From Hygrophila difformis (Eukaryota > Streptophyta > Magnoliopsida > Lamiales > Acanthaceae), in contig JAOANR010000003.1 of the NCBI GenBank assembly GCA_030278955.1, positions 25,497,227-25,561,226 on the forward strand: 64,000 nucleotides of DNA, written 5' to 3'. Within the stretch, counting starts at the first letter, position 1, and each line of letters opens with the position of its first letter. Under the pieces are notes generated by a model that was not told the DNA's origin, did no database searches, and saw only the letters and a program-made list of their open reading frames with translations. The position numbers and the translations under genes were made by a program. Below are positions 44,775-57,165 of the stretch, piece by piece.

Positions 44775-45852
44775 GTGGAGTAAATGTCATCCGCCAGCCG
44801 CGTCTAACATTGTTCTCCATGGATGGGTGAGTCCTCCGTAGAATTTCCTCAATTGCTCCCAGGGTGCGTACCCATGTTGGGGGCATCGCCTGATGAGGCC
44901 CAAGAATCTTTCCTTTGCATCATATAATGACTCATCTGGCTTCATTTTAAAATCTCCAATCTTAGCTCATCCTTCCTCAATCTTTGATTCTGGAAAATAC
45001 TTCAGCAAAAAGCTCCTCACCAAGTCTGCCCACGGGCTCCGCAGATTGATAGGCAATGACTTATACCAGTCCCTGGCACCACTATACAAAGAAAATGGAA
45101 ACAACATTAGCCTTATAGCATCAGGAGAGACTCCCTGATTTTTTATCGTGTCGCAGAGCTCCAGGAAGGTCTGGGGATGATCATGAGGGTCCTCATGATT
45201 TGCACCGCAGAACTGATTGTTTTGCACCAAATTAATGAGTGCCGGTTTGAGCTTGAAATTGCGTGCAGGAAAATGCGCTCTCCCAGGTCCATCCAGATAG
45301 GGCTCTACAATTGGTTGCATGAAGTCTGCTGCTGCTTGCTGCTGTTGTTGATTTCCTTGTTCAGCTTGGTTCTGGTACTGTTGGTGGTAATTGGGAAATT
45401 GCTGGAAGTTATGTGGATCTTGTGGGTTGTTCTGAAATTGATCTGGATTGAAAGCTTGGTTTTGGTATTGTTGGTTTGGTATGTTTTGGTTTTGGTGAAA
45501 TTGGTTTACGGGTGGTGGTGGTTGTTGGTGGAATTGCTGGTATTGCTGCTGATTAGGATTTGGTAGATTCTCCTCTTCGTTGGCACGATTAGGATGCTCT
45601 ACCATTCCTCCGTCAGCTCCATTACCAGGGTTATTTGGTGGTTGGTCTATGGGTAAGATCGGGGGAATGTTTTGGTTTTCTGCCATGTCTGATAGATCGC
45701 TGCTCGATGTTTCAGGTGAAGTGCGGGTCCGACGCTCCTGCTCTTTCCGTCTTCTGGCTTCTGCCCTCAGTTGGCGAGCGGTCCTTTCTATTTCTAGATC
45801 GAACGGTAGCTCCGGTAATGTGTTCCTTCTCTGTTGCGTAAGCAGGTGGTAT
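44775..45852 (-). pseudogene. Element A gag, interrupted by two TGA codons
   Basis: The clearest ATG is at 45686 (MAENQNIPPILPIDQ). In-frame sequence extends upstream (LPELPFDLEIERTARQLRAE), but the two Met codons seen in B are Leu and Thr here. A Gln-rich N-terminal region leads into the Gag domain (FLELCDTIKNQGVSPDAIRLMLFPFSL as two conserved blocks; WYKSLP; FLLKYFPESK). TGA at 44967-44969 and at 44787-44789 replace CGA (Arg) codons that are intact in B. Both are C-to-T changes at CpG. Without readthrough, Gag stops at 240 residues and Pol cannot be made from a gag-pol fusion. Confidence 0.82.
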
Positions 45853-45968
45853 CAAGCTTTTGACAGTACCTGTACAACCCCCAGGTTAGTAATGGCTCAA
45901 GAATATATACAAGAACTATCTATGAGTAAATCAAGAATGTAATTCTCCTAGTAAACGGCGCTGCATCC

Positions 45969-45986
45969 TCCCCGGCAACGGCGCCA
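45969..45986 (-). other. Primer-binding site of element A (tRNA-Asp)
   Basis: On the - strand it reads TGGCGCCGTTGCCGGGGA, identical to that of B, and directly abuts the 5' LTR end at 45987. Confidence 0.9.
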
Positions 45987-48642
45987 TGAAACTTTTGACG
46001 AGCTTCGCCAACACGAGTAATTTTCTGAAAATTCCTTTACTGGTTTATTGCTTAAGGAGGAAACTGTGATTTCAAATGGTGCCTCAAGAGTCCCCGGTGA
46101 TGGCCATGAAACTTTTGCACCCAAGCCAAGTTTCATTTTGCTACTGGGGGGTTGAAGAACCGTCTAAATACAATTTCCAAGTTCGGATTTATTAAAATGA
46201 AAAGAGTTATGATTGGGGGAAGGGGTTTAAGAATATATTAAGATTTCCCTTTTTATTACTCTTGTGGGGTTCAAACGGCGCTGTGGTCCTCCCAGCCATG
46301 AAACTTTTGACAAATATCACGGTGCAACAGAGATGGACCTTCAGTCTGTCACCCTGAAAGTCCCTGATATCTGCACCATGATGCTTCTCTAAATTTCATG
46401 TCAAAGAGATACCTGCTATGAAATTCTTGAACATCTTCCCACTGTATGAGTATTTTCCCAAAATGTTGTGTTTTTATTTACTCGTGTCAAGAAGCAGGAC
46501 CCACGTCGTTTACTAAGATTTTCCACTCGGTTACTCGTTTCAAGTTTTGCAAAGGTTTCTAACAACTACTTGACATAATTAAATCAGATCATGAAAGCAG
46601 TAAAAATCATTCTACAAAGCATGGTAAACTAGGTCGAGGAAAGCAATTAAATCTACACTACGAAAGCAATATAAAATTATGCTACGCTATCTAGAAAGCA
46701 GATTTAAAAGATGACAGAAGGAACAGGGAGGAAAGTAATAAAGATTGGACAAGATTCAAATGAAACACAATTAAACTTCCATTTTTAATACACAGATCTT
46801 AGTTTGGGATAATCCTCTAGTTAGCTAACTCTCATGCTCTCTATACCATGTTCCCTTTAACAGACAGGTACTTACAGTAAGAGTTTACATGCTCTTAAGA
46901 TAGCAATTTCTAAGATACCATAAACTCTTAACTCCCCTTGCAATGCCTTGCAAAAGTATGTTAATCGTTTACGGTGGACGAGCAACACCTGTCAAATCAT
47001 TAGTTGACATGCCAAGTACTGCTATCCATCCCCCATGTCACACCCAAAGTTTCAAATCAAGCCCCAAACCATTCCATAACTCTCAAACCTTTTAACAGAT
47101 GGACAGCCCTTAATTTTTCCGAGTGACCTCTATGAAAGCATTTAAAGGAAAGCAGTAAAGAAAGCTGTAAAGAAAGCATTTAAATCTATCACTCGGAATT
47201 GTTAAAAACGTCTCTTTCCGTTAGTATAAAAGAGCCCCTAGTCTTGGTGACCAGATGCAGATCAAGAACCTCCAAGACATCGATAAGCCACAGGGCTTAC
47301 AACTCCTGGTCAGTTATGAGATACAAACTAAATGAAACAGATCCATAAATGAACCTATCCCGGATGTACTCACTCAAGACTCAATTATAGACTTTGGCAG
47401 AAGAAGATAGTAGTCGAAGGAATACTCGACCTTACCTTAGAAATTCACCAAGGCCTATATGCTGTTCCTCTAGTATTATTTATCACATCTCATCTACACC
47501 CAAGTGGATATTGACTTAATGCGATACCTAATATCAGATTTCCAACACACAGCAATTTTGAGAAGCAAATGAATATTTGAAAATCATTCCCTAAACAGGT
47601 ACTAGACTCTCAATTAAAACACAGATCCTTTCAGTCTAAGTGAGACCTAATCGCTGACTCTGCTTCTAAGCTCTCAAAATCAACCCCCAGTGGAATATGA
47701 ATTAGTCATAACTGTCGAATTTATCCCTTACTCAGATCCGGATTTTACAAAGGAATTTTTGTTGGAAATTTATTGTGCAGCATCAGATTTATATCAAGAC
47801 TTCTATGTCCAAGGGGAAGGATCCCCAAAATAATAGTATGACCACAACATCTACATAATAGTATCATGCATACAAGTATATGAAAAGGAAAATAAAATAC
47901 CCCAAAATATATGGTGGGGTTGGACAGAATGCGATACACAAGAGTGAATTAGCCTGAGATGAGAAGAAATCGGCTAAAAGAGTGCCAGAGATAGTTGGGG
48001 TTTTCCGGACTGCAAACATCTGCTGTCCGGTTCCCAATTATCCAAGATGAATGGTTGTAGACAGAAAGAATCCCAAACGACGGTGACCGCCGTCATTCAG
48101 TTTTCTTTTGTCTGTGAGTGGAATAAGAACCCACATGTTTCTTGCTGTAATATTTCTCAACTGATGTTGGTCGACATCAGTTGATACTATTGCAACTTGA
48201 ATTCAGGTTGAGAAATTAAGATAAGGAAAATTAAAACTGTATCTGATTAGGAATTGGCTGAGTGACTAATCGAAACTCTTAGTGAAGAGAACGCTCGCCG
48301 AAGCTTCCACCAACCACTAACCAGATCATGCAAAATAACAGATAATGATTGACACACAGAAGACGGGTTAGTCGATATCCCTGCGAAGGGACCTTTCACC
48401 AACATTGATCTGTGGTGTTTCTCATTATCCGTTCATACACACAATGAAAGAGAAAATAAGAAAGTAAGAAAATGTTTTTGGTATTGTGTGGTTGTTAAGC
48501 ACACAATAGGTAGACACTAGAGGGTTGAAATGTGTAATGGATAGAAATCAGATGAACTGGGCCGAGGCCTAATACACCCATGCAACTTACACAAATCATG
48601 AAAGAAAATATTTTTGGAGTTTTCAAAATAGAAGGGATAGTT

Positions 48643-49107
48643 CAATTCGAATTATTGGGGTAATTCGAATTGAGAATGCATGAGGAATGAAGTATAATCT
48701 TACCCAATTAATCCTTGCAAAGGAATGAGATATCATCTAATTCGAATTGTTGAGCAGTTCGAATTAATTCGAATTGGACAACTCGAATTGATGAAGTCCT
48801 TTTCTTGCTCAAAATTGACTAAGGCATGTACCTCAAAGGGAGGGTGAATTCGAATTGTCCAGCAATTCGAATTAATTCGAATTGCAATAATTCGAATTGG
48901 TAAGAGATGAAAAATAAACTAAGGCATGAGGGGATGGTAATGGATACAATGTGGTTTTTCAAGCCAGTTCGAATTGTTGAGCAAGTTCGAATTAATTCGA
49001 ACTTGATAATTCGAATTGGTTGGAAACCACATGAAGAGAATAATTTGGCTATGCAATTCGAATTTCTTAGGCAATTCGAGTTAATTCGAATTGCCTCAAT
49101 TCGAATC
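48643..49107 (-). repeat. Downstream AATTCGAATT array, A 5' LTR
   Basis: Same cassette order and spacers as in the 3' LTR copy, with no rearrangement between the two copies visible by eye. Confidence 0.8.
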
Positions 49108-50060
49108 ACATATTTTCAGACAACAACAATTTTTGTTCTCACAAGTATGGGTTAGGTGAACACTGTACTGTAATGATGGGTTTAGATTTACTAAATCCCT
49201 CATCTCACATCAATGTCATTTCACAGCCACCCTAGTGAGATTTTCAAGAAATAAACAAATACGTGTCTAGTGGGTATTGGCCAGATTCAAACCCTATTTC
49301 TACAAACAAGAGATCAAAGCTCAAAGAACCTAAAACAACTAGTTATCTAAGAACTACATGAGTAAACTAAGAACACTCAAGTTATCTAAAGTAGCATGAA
49401 ATAAGATTAAGGCAGGAAGAATAAAACTTAAATATAAATTAAAACAAACCTTAAAAACATCTAAAACCTAAGAACACTTATTTGAAGCTCTAAGGCACTA
49501 AATCAAGCCAAAAACCCACCAAACATGCATTTATTAAGTTTGAGTGTCAACTAGGACATAATAAATGTAACCTAGTTGTAACAAGCAAACATACTAAGCA
49601 TTTATTTCTAGGGAAAGCATTAAAGAGTGCCAAAACAAATGAATAAAACCATTTCTGGAAATTTTCCTTGTACTGACACTTGAAAGCAAAATAAAGAACC
49701 CAAAACCATCATTAGCTTGAAGGTAGGGTTTATTCTAACTAGAAAGCATGTAAACATATGGAAAATGGCTACTCTAAGGGTTACACAAACTGCTTCTACA
49801 CTGAACTAATATTCAAAGCATGTAAAGATTATACTACTTGCAAGAAAAATGAACTAAACTAAACTAAACTACCTACCTAACCCTTAAGGGGTGTGGAACC
49901 TCCTGCTGTTCTTTTTGTCCCAAGCTGCTTTTTGGTTAAAATTCTTGATCTCTTGATTCTGTTGTGGAAGGTCTGCTTTTATAGACAATCTTCAAAACCC
50001 TAGGCCCACCAGTGTTGTGCCCATGCTCCACAGCTTCATTTGAATGAATAGTTGAGTGAA

Positions 50061-50460
50061 GTTCGAATTATCTCAACCAATTCGAATTAATTCGAATTGT
50101 GAGATCTCTTCCTTGAGCTGGGATTTTGGCCTTCAGTTATCAATTCGAATTGCTGTGAATAATTCGAATTGATCTTTTCTCGAATTGGATGAGGGTTTCT
50201 GCTTGGCTTCTTGCACTTTGTTGGCAATTCGAATTGTTGGTGCCAATTCGAATTAATTCGAACTAGACAATTCGAATTGCATTTCTTCTTGCCTTTGGGT
50301 TTCTTCTCTCTTACTTCCCTAATTCGAATTAATTCGAACTTGAACAATTCGAATTAGGCTTCTGCATCCCTTGCAACACTTAACCATTTCTTTGCTCTCT
50401 TCAGCAATTCGAATTGTTGTGCAATTCGAATTAATTCGAATTGCCTACAATTCGAATTGT
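50061..50460 (-). repeat. Upstream AATTCGAATT array, A 5' LTR
   Basis: It lies upstream of the TATA box in element orientation. Differences from the other LTR copy are single bases. Translation of such arrays gives the recurring IRINSN/FELIRI peptides, which are not genes. Confidence 0.8.
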
Positions 50461-50791
50461 GCTTCAACACTTAACCAAATTTCAGTTGTGGGATTTTCAA
50501 TCTTTTTCCCATCTTTTTGGATTTTTGTGGGCTCTTTTATTCTTTTGCCCATCTTTTCATTCCTTTTTCTTTTCTTTTTCCTTTTTTCATGTTTTTGGAT
50601 TTTTCTAACACAAATGCAATTAAAATTGCATATTTTGTGTCTTTTTGTTACCGGCTCGATGTTTTTACAAACTCGCATTAATCTGTCGAATTCAACTGCT
50701 TTCTTATTGAAATAAGATGGAATCACGATCAAAATGTCCGTCTCAGACACGGAAATGGATTGGAAATAATGGACAATTTTGGCCATTATCA

Positions 50792-50796
50792 ACCCT
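50792..50796 (+). other. Right target site duplication of element A (ACCCT)
   Basis: It follows the terminal TATCA of the LTR and matches 26408-26412. After it, the B gag resumes (CATGATCACCTCCAGACC). Confidence 0.93.
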
Positions 50797-51435
50797 CATG
50801 ATCACCTCCAGACCTTCCTAGAGCTCTGCGATACGATTAAAAACCAGAGAGTTTCTCCTGATGCTATAAGGCTAATGTTGTTTCCATTCTCTTTGTACAG
50901 TGGTGCCAGGGACTGGTATAAGTCATTGCCGATCAATCAGAGGAGCACTTGGGCAGACTTAGTGAAGAGCTTTTTGCTGAAGTATTTTCCGGAATCAAAG
51001 ATTGAGGAAGGACGAGCCAAAATTGGAGAGTTTAAAATGAAGCCAGATGAGTCATTATATGACGCAAAAGAAAGATTCTTGGGCCTCATCAGGCGATGCC
51101 CCCAACACGGGTACGCACCATGGGAGCAATTGAGGAAATTCTACGGAGGACTCACTCACCCATGGAGAACAATGTTAGACGCTGCTGGCGGACGACATTT
51201 ACTCCACCTGCCTATGGACCAAGCCTGGGAGAAGATTGAGACAATGTCTGTCAACAGATCCATCCTAAACACAGATGATAGGAAGGAGGGCCCTCCTAGA
51301 AAAGTTTTTGCTGTAAGTGAAGGGAAAACAGATTTTGAAAAATTGCAGGAACAGGTAGCTGCGATACAGCTAGGCCAGGACAAAGGGAAGGGAATAGACA
51401 CTTCCCAGGCAGGAGCTTCATCCAACCAAGTTTAA
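50797..51435 (+). pseudogene. Element B gag, C-terminal part
   Basis: This continues the Gag domain cut by element A: FLELCDTIKNQRVSPDAIRL, WYKSLPINQRS, FLLKYFPESKIEEG, then FLGLIRRCPQHGYAPWEQLRKFYGGLTHPW, written here as separate blocks. Both Arg codons that became TGA in A are intact CGA here. A TAA at 51433-51435 replaces the CAA (Gln) found in A. The frame continues into pol past this stop. Confidence 0.82.
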
Positions 51436-51591
51436 ACACAGCAATCGGAAATTGTCTGTGGACTATGTCAGGGACCTCATCCAACTGACACATGCCAACA
51501 GATAGCTACCGAGAGTTGTAATTATGCCGGGAACTACCAAAATCGCCATCCCAACCTCTCTTATTCCAACAACAATGCACTCAATGCGCAT

Positions 51592-54500
51592 TTGTTGCAG
51601 CCAAACCAGCCCAACCAGTTCGCAAATCAAAACCCACAACAAAACTTCAGACCTCAGAACCAAGGATTCGTCCAGCAAAGAGTGCAGAACTTCCAAAATC
51701 AGAATCAGAATTTCCAACCTCAAATCCAACAGAGGCCTAATCAGAATCAAGGCCAAAATTTCCAGAATTTCCAATCCCAACCTGTTCAGAATCAGCAGTA
51801 CAACCAAAGGCCACCATCTCGTTTGGAGAGTCTGATGACCGAGTTTATAGCCAACCAGAAGGATATAAACCAACAACTGCAGTCATCAATAAAGAATGTG
51901 GAGACGCAAGTCACCCAATTGGCTAAAGAACTGCAGAACAGGGGGAAAGGAACACTTCCAAGCAGTACTGAGGCTAACCCGCAGTGTAAAGCAATCACAT
52001 TGCGGGGTGGCAAGACTATAGAAGGAAGCAATGGACTTGGAAAAGAGACGGCCGAGAAGGAAAAGGATCCGGTGGAGGGTGAACAGGAAAAGGAAAGGAT
52101 TGAAGAAAATGACGGTATTGGATTGGTTAAGGACAAATCAGAGAGAGCTAATTCGCAGGCTGAAGCTGCACAGGAAGCTGAAAAGGGTATGGGTGAAGGT
52201 ACAACTTCCTTCTCTTTACCTCCAAAAACAAATAATAATAAGTACATGCCAAGGGTCCCGTACCCGGCACGTCTTAAAAATAAGGAACATGAAGAAAAAT
52301 TTAAAAAGTTTTTAGAAAGACTGAAAGCTGTCGAGATCACTATCCCACTGGTTGAAATGATTTCAGAAATGCCCGTCTATGCTAAATTTCTTAAAGAAAT
52401 GATTTCAGGGAGGAGAAAAATTGAGCAGGAGGAAGTGGTGATCTCGAACAGCAGCTGTAGTGCCATTATCCAGAAAGTGCTGCCGGAGAAGAAGGAAGAT
52501 CCAGGCTGTATTACACTGCCAGTCCACATTGGGAAAACCAATGTTGGGAAGGGATTGTGCGATCTAGGCTCGAGCATCAACGTCATGCCACTCGCCATGG
52601 CTGAACGTCTTCACTTGGGAGTCATTGAACCGGTTACAATGAAGTTACAATTGGCAGATCGGTCAATTGCCCATCCAGTCGGAATCTTGAAGGACATAAT
52701 TGTCAAGACGGGAGGGACCCTCTTTCCGGTCGACTTCATTATTCTGGACATAGAAGAAGACTGCGAGATGCCACTGATCTTAGGCCGCCCCTTTCTCTCA
52801 ACAGGTGGTGCACTCATAGACGCGCGATCAAATCACATCAAGCTCCGAGTTGGAGAAGAAGAGCTGAATTTCAACATGGGAAAGCTGCAGAAGTTTCCGT
52901 CTGAGGAAACTTGTTCCACATTTTCTGTAATAGATGGTAGGAGTGAGGATGAGAGCATAGACTCTGTGACTGATAAGCCAAATAAAGTTTCAAAACAGGT
53001 ACCGAAGCCTGAAGGTGCGGAGCAACCAAGGAGCTGCAATGCTGTCCACTTCGAGGACCCTATCACTGGAGACCTTGAGGAATTCGACGGTGTTGAATTC
53101 ATCCCAGACGAGGAGGAAAGCACCACGGAGGAGGAAGTGGATCCTGTACTGACACAGGATCCTGAAGGTAAATCTGATCTCTCTCTCCCATCCAATTCTC
53201 GCAAATTACTGCCTTCCGTTGAATGCTCGCCAGAGCTTGAACTTAAAATACTCCCGGATCATCTTAAGTACGTTTTTCTCGCTGAACATAAAAGATTACC
53301 GGTAATTGTGTCAGCCAAGCTGACACAAGAACAAGAAAAAGCTCTGGTAGACATTCTGAAGAAATATGTACATGCAATCGGATGGACCATTTCTGATATA
53401 AAAGGAATAAGCCCCTCTGTTTGCATGCACAGAATTTTAATGGAAGAAGAGTACAAGCCCTCAAGGCAACCACAAAGGCGTCTGAACCCCCATATGCAAG
53501 AAGTGGTAAGGAAGGAAGTTATCAAGCTCTTAGATGCTGGTATCATCTATCCGATATCTGACAGCAAATGGGTTAGCCCAGTGCAGGTCGTACCGAAACG
53601 TGGGGGGATCTGTGTAACGACTAATGAGCAAGGAGAAGAAGTGGCGACGCGTCCAGTGACCGGTTGGAGAGTTTGCATCGACTATCGGAAGCTCAATACC
53701 GCTACTAGGAAGGACCATTTCCCCTTGCCATTCATTGATCAGATGCTGGAGCGGTTAGCTGGGAGGGAGTACTATTGCTTTTTGGATGGGTACTCTGGCT
53801 ATAATCAGATTGTAATAGCTAGCGAGGATCACGATAAGACCACATTCACGTGCCCATATGGAACTTTTGCGTACAGGCGCATGCCTTTTGGACTTTGTAA
53901 TGCGCCTGCCACATTTCAAAGATGCATGATGTCAATTTTCTCAGAATTTATCGAAAAATGCATTGAAGTTTTCATGGATGACTTCTCTGTGTATGGAGAT
54001 ACTTTTGATGAATGTTTGACTAATCTTGCACAAATTTTGAAAAGATGCGAGGACACTAACCTAGTTTTGAACTGGGAGAAGTGCCATTTCATGGTCACCG
54101 AAGGAATAGTGTTAGGTCACCGCATCTCGCGCGCAGGTATCGAAGTCGACAGGGCTAAGGTCTCAGTCATCTCCAACCTTCCTCTGCCTAATTCAATAAA
54201 AGCAGTTAGGAGTTTCTTAGGGCATGCCGGTTTCTACCGGAGATTCATTAAAGACTTTTTTAAAATTGCCAAGCCGCTCACTAACTTGCTTTGTAAAGAA
54301 AATTCTTTTGTAATAAACGAAGCGTGTGTTCAAGCCTTTGACACGCTCAAGAAGTTGCTGATTTCTGCCCCAAGAGTGCAACCACCCGATTGGTCAATAC
54401 CTTTCGAGGTAATGTGTGATGCAAGTGATCTCGCCGTGGGTGCAGTTCTTGGGCAACATAAGGAAGGGAAACATTGTGTGATTCATTATGCAAGTCATGC

Positions 54501-56136
54501 CCTGAATGAAGCCCAAATTAACTACACCACCACGGAGAAGGAGATGTATGCTGTGGTTTTCGCGTTTGATAAATTCAGACAGTATCTCATTGGTACAAAA
54601 ACCATAGTGTACACAGATCACTCTGCACTGAGATACTTGTTTAGCAAACAAGACGCCAAACCTCGATTAATCAGGTGGGTACTTTTGTTGCAAGAATTCA
54701 ACATCATAATAAAAGATAGAAAAGGCAGAGACAATGGTGCTGCTGACCATTTGTCTCGACTAGAAAATGATAAAAATGAGCTATCCGTAAATGAGAATTT
54801 TCCGGACGAGCAACTGTTTGCCTTACATCTTCATGATCAAGCTTGTTCGTGGTTTTCCGACATTGCTAACTTTTTAGCATGCGGAATAATTCCACCATTC
54901 CAAAGCAGGGGCCGCAAGGCAAGGTTCAACCGAGATGTAGTTAACTACTTCTGGGAAGATCCTTATCTCTTCAAGCATTGTGCGGATTCGATTATTAGAC
55001 GATGTGTAACTGAGCACGAGGCTTATCAAATCGCTAAGAAATGCCATGAGTCGGAATATGGAGGTCACCATGGCCCCGCTCGAACAGCTCATAAGGTGCT
55101 CGAGTGCGGTTTCTATTGGCCTACCATCTACGAGGATTGCAAAGCGTTTGTTAAGGCTTGCGACAGATGCCAAAGACTAGGGAATATCTCCAAGAGGGAT
55201 GAGATGCCTCAACAAGGAATTCTCACTCTCGAGATTTTCGATGTATGGGGTATTGACTTCATGGGACCATTCCCGACATCTGATGGGAACCATTACATCT
55301 TGGTAGCTGTCGATTACGTTTCCAAGTGGGTTGAGGCCGTTGCACTGCCAACCAATGATGGCAACCAAGTCATCAAATTTTTGAAAAATAACATTTTCAA
55401 TAGATTTGGTGTACCCAGGGTGATCATATCAGATGGAGGAACCCATTTTGTCAATAGAGCATTCGCAAATCTTATGAACAAAAATGGGATTCTCCACAAG
55501 ATCGGCACGCCTTACCATCCCCAAACCAGTGGTCAAGTCGAGGTTTCAAACCGCGAAATCAAACACATACTCGAGGCCACTGTGGGGATAACCCGCAAAG
55601 ATTGGTCACGTAAGCTCAATGATGCTTTATGGGCATACCGCACTGCATTCAAGACTCCCATTGGGATGTCTCCGTATAGACTTGTCTTCGGAAAAGCCTG
55701 TCATTTGCCCGTAGAACTAGAGCATAAAGCTTTCTGGGCCGTAAGAACGCTTAATTTTGACCCACGAGTTGCTCAGAGTAAGCGCAAGTTGGACCTCAAT
55801 GAAATTGAGGAAATACGTGCGCAAGCTTATGAAAGCTCGAGGATTTATAAAGAGCGGACCCAGAAGTTACATGATCGTCGAATCAAGTCTAAACACTTCT
55901 ATGTTGGCCAGAATGTCTTGTTGTTCAATTCTAGGTTGAAGCTGTTCCCCGGAAAGCTTAAATCCAGATGGGAAGGGCCGTACGAAGTGGTGCACGTGTT
56001 TGAAAGCGGAGCTGTCAGGATCCGAACTGACAAAGGAGAGCTGGTAGTGAATGGACACAGATTAAAGGAGTATCTCGGGCAGTTCGACCCCGAAAAAGAG
56101 GCTCAAAAGACAACAGAACCGGCTTATGCTCAATAA
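51592..56136 (+). CDS. Element B Pol polyprotein (1514 codons)
   Basis: It is in the same frame as 50797-51435, with no stop from 51436 to 56133; the zinc knuckle ([13 protein letters not shown]) lies before the first ATG at about 51459-51497. Domains are as in A: Gln/Asn-rich linker, protease DLGSSIN, reverse transcriptase with YRKLN and FMDDFS, RNase H ([13 protein letters not shown]), integrase zinc region ([15 protein letters not shown]) and core [24 protein letters not shown]. All three acidic integrase residues are present. The protein closely matches that of A along its length. It is the best preserved pol here, but its gag is split by A, so it cannot be made from its own LTR. Confidence 0.88.
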   Translation: MLQPNQPNQFANQNPQQNFRPQNQGFVQQRVQNFQNQNQNFQPQIQQRPNQNQGQNFQNFQSQPVQNQQYNQRPPSRLESLMTEFIANQKDINQQLQSSIKNVETQVTQLAKELQNRGKGTLPSSTEANPQCKAITLRGGKTIEGSNGLGKETAEKEKDPVEGEQEKERIEENDGIGLVKDKSERANSQAEAAQEAEKGMGEGTTSFSLPPKTNNNKYMPRVPYPARLKNKEHEEKFKKFLERLKAVEITIPLVEMISEMPVYAKFLKEMISGRRKIEQEEVVISNSSCSAIIQKVLPEKKEDPGCITLPVHIGKTNVGKGLCDLGSSINVMPLAMAERLHLGVIEPVTMKLQLADRSIAHPVGILKDIIVKTGGTLFPVDFIILDIEEDCEMPLILGRPFLSTGGALIDARSNHIKLRVGEEELNFNMGKLQKFPSEETCSTFSVIDGRSEDESIDSVTDKPNKVSKQVPKPEGAEQPRSCNAVHFEDPITGDLEEFDGVEFIPDEEESTTEEEVDPVLTQDPEGKSDLSLPSNSRKLLPSVECSPELELKILPDHLKYVFLAEHKRLPVIVSAKLTQEQEKALVDILKKYVHAIGWTISDIKGISPSVCMHRILMEEEYKPSRQPQRRLNPHMQEVVRKEVIKLLDAGIIYPISDSKWVSPVQVVPKRGGICVTTNEQGEEVATRPVTGWRVCIDYRKLNTATRKDHFPLPFIDQMLERLAGREYYCFLDGYSGYNQIVIASEDHDKTTFTCPYGTFAYRRMPFGLCNAPATFQRCMMSIFSEFIEKCIEVFMDDFSVYGDTFDECLTNLAQILKRCEDTNLVLNWEKCHFMVTEGIVLGHRISRAGIEVDRAKVSVISNLPLPNSIKAVRSFLGHAGFYRRFIKDFFKIAKPLTNLLCKENSFVINEACVQAFDTLKKLLISAPRVQPPDWSIPFEVMCDASDLAVGAVLGQHKEGKHCVIHYASHALNEAQINYTTTEKEMYAVVFAFDKFRQYLIGTKTIVYTDHSALRYLFSKQDAKPRLIRWVLLLQEFNIIIKDRKGRDNGAADHLSRLENDKNELSVNENFPDEQLFALHLHDQACSWFSDIANFLACGIIPPFQSRGRKARFNRDVVNYFWEDPYLFKHCADSIIRRCVTEHEAYQIAKKCHESEYGGHHGPARTAHKVLECGFYWPTIYEDCKAFVKACDRCQRLGNISKRDEMPQQGILTLEIFDVWGIDFMGPFPTSDGNHYILVAVDYVSKWVEAVALPTNDGNQVIKFLKNNIFNRFGVPRVIISDGGTHFVNRAFANLMNKNGILHKIGTPYHPQTSGQVEVSNREIKHILEATVGITRKDWSRKLNDALWAYRTAFKTPIGMSPYRLVFGKACHLPVELEHKAFWAVRTLNFDPRVAQSKRKLDLNEIEEIRAQAYESSRIYKERTQKLHDRRIKSKHFYVGQNVLLFNSRLKLFPGKLKSRWEGPYEVVHVFESGAVRIRTDKGELVVNGHRLKEYLGQFDPEKEAQKTTEPAYAQ

Positions 56137-56215
56137 ATATTATATATACCTCCTTATTTTATTATTACTTCCTCCATCTATTTTTATTGGGAAAAAGTAT
56201 CCAAAAATCAATTGA

Positions 56216-56243
56216 ACATTTAGAGTACTAAGACTCTAAATGT
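56216..56243 (+). promoter_or_regulatory. Stem-loop after pol in element B
   Basis: ACATTTAGAGT pairs perfectly with ACTCTAAATGT around ACTAAG. GAGGATGTTGATATTTGG follows. It lies about 80 bp after the pol stop, as in A. Confidence 0.7.
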
Positions 56244-56582
56244 GAGGATGTTGATATTTGGAGAAAACCTAATGCCTTCTTACAATTGTTTTGCAGGAAT
56301 TCGAGGAACCAACAAAAAGAAAGATAAAGCTTCCAAAAACCAGGTTCCCGGTTAGGTTAATGTTATATTTAATGGAGGTTAATTTTGGAATTTAGAGAAA
56401 TCTAAAATCCAGAATAAATTCATAAAATAAAATTGTTAACCCAACCTAATTTATGCAAGCAATATGTTTTAGATTCTATTTTTGTGTAGATGTGTTTGCT
56501 ATTGAGTTCATCTTTATGAATATAAAATTTTTGAAAATCTAAATTTTCCTAAGTCTTAGAGGTGGTTTAATTTTTCATTCCA

Positions 56583-57042
56583 AATTAATTCGAATTAATT
56601 CGAATTGTTTGGAACAAACCACATAAGACATTTTGCCTTGGTAATTTTCACTCTCGGATAAGTTAATTCGAATTATGCATAATTCGAATTGCCATGCAAA
56701 TTCGAATTGGCACCCAAGGCAGAATTTCCGGATGTTTTATTTAGCCAAGTAATGCAATTCGAATTAATTCGAATTGCCTGACTAATTCGAATTGGCATAC
56801 AAAAGGCATTTTCTTCAGCAAGTAAGCAATTCGAGTTATTCAAGCAATTCGAATTGATTCGAATTGGCCACAATAATTCGAATTAGCTCATTTAGGCACC
56901 TTGTGCGAGTTTTGCTCACATCCTCAAGTTCGAATTGTGAGTCAATTCGAATTAATTCGAATTGATCTCAGAATTCGAACTTGCGTGTATTTTTGTCTTT
57001 CAAGCCAATTCGAATTAATTCGAATTGATGAAATAATTCGAA
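56583..57042 (+). repeat. Internal AATTCGAATT array between pol and ORF2 in B
   Basis: Cassettes of single, double and single units end about 20 bp before the TATA-like sequence at 57060. Spacing and order parallel 38869-39408 in A. Confidence 0.82.
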
Positions 57043-57059
57043 CCTCCCTTCCGAATTCT

Positions 57060-57165
57060 TTATATATACCCTTGTTTCCCCCCCACTTCCATCACTTTCA
57101 CTTTTCACCATCCCAAAAAAACCCCCCGTGTTCTCTCTCGCGAAACTGTCTTCCTCGCGAGACCG
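57060..57165 (+). promoter_or_regulatory. Candidate internal promoter of ORF2 in B
   Basis: TTATATATACC at 57059-57069 is a good TATA match. It is followed by a pyrimidine-rich leader and two CTCGCGA sites (about 57138 and 57157). The exon 1 ATG is at 57207. The layout is the same in A. Confidence 0.55.

Larger units (their letters stand above)
26413..50791 (-). mobile_element. Element A: complete Athila-like retrotransposon (24.4 kb)
   Basis: A has two nearly identical LTRs, an exact target duplication, a tRNA-Asp PBS, gag, pol and a full-length ORF2, all on the - strand. The order in element direction is 5' LTR (50791-45987), PBS, gag, pol, internal palindrome array, ORF2 exon 1, intron, ORF2 exon 2, tail and 3' LTR (31302-26413). 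I count about twenty single-base differences between the LTRs by eye, so the insertion is recent. Gag has two stops and the integrase a changed catalytic residue, so A is not autonomous as it stands. Confidence 0.93.
45987..50791 (-). mobile_element. Element A: 5' LTR (4805 bp)
   Basis: It is nearly identical to 26413-31302. The only length difference is an 85-bp deletion at the GAAGC at 46491-46495; the other LTR has GAAGC on both sides of the missing segment. The loss removes the second TATA and hairpin of the conserved end block. The upstream array (50061-50460), TATA (49977-49982) and downstream array (48643-49107) are retained. Confidence 0.92.
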
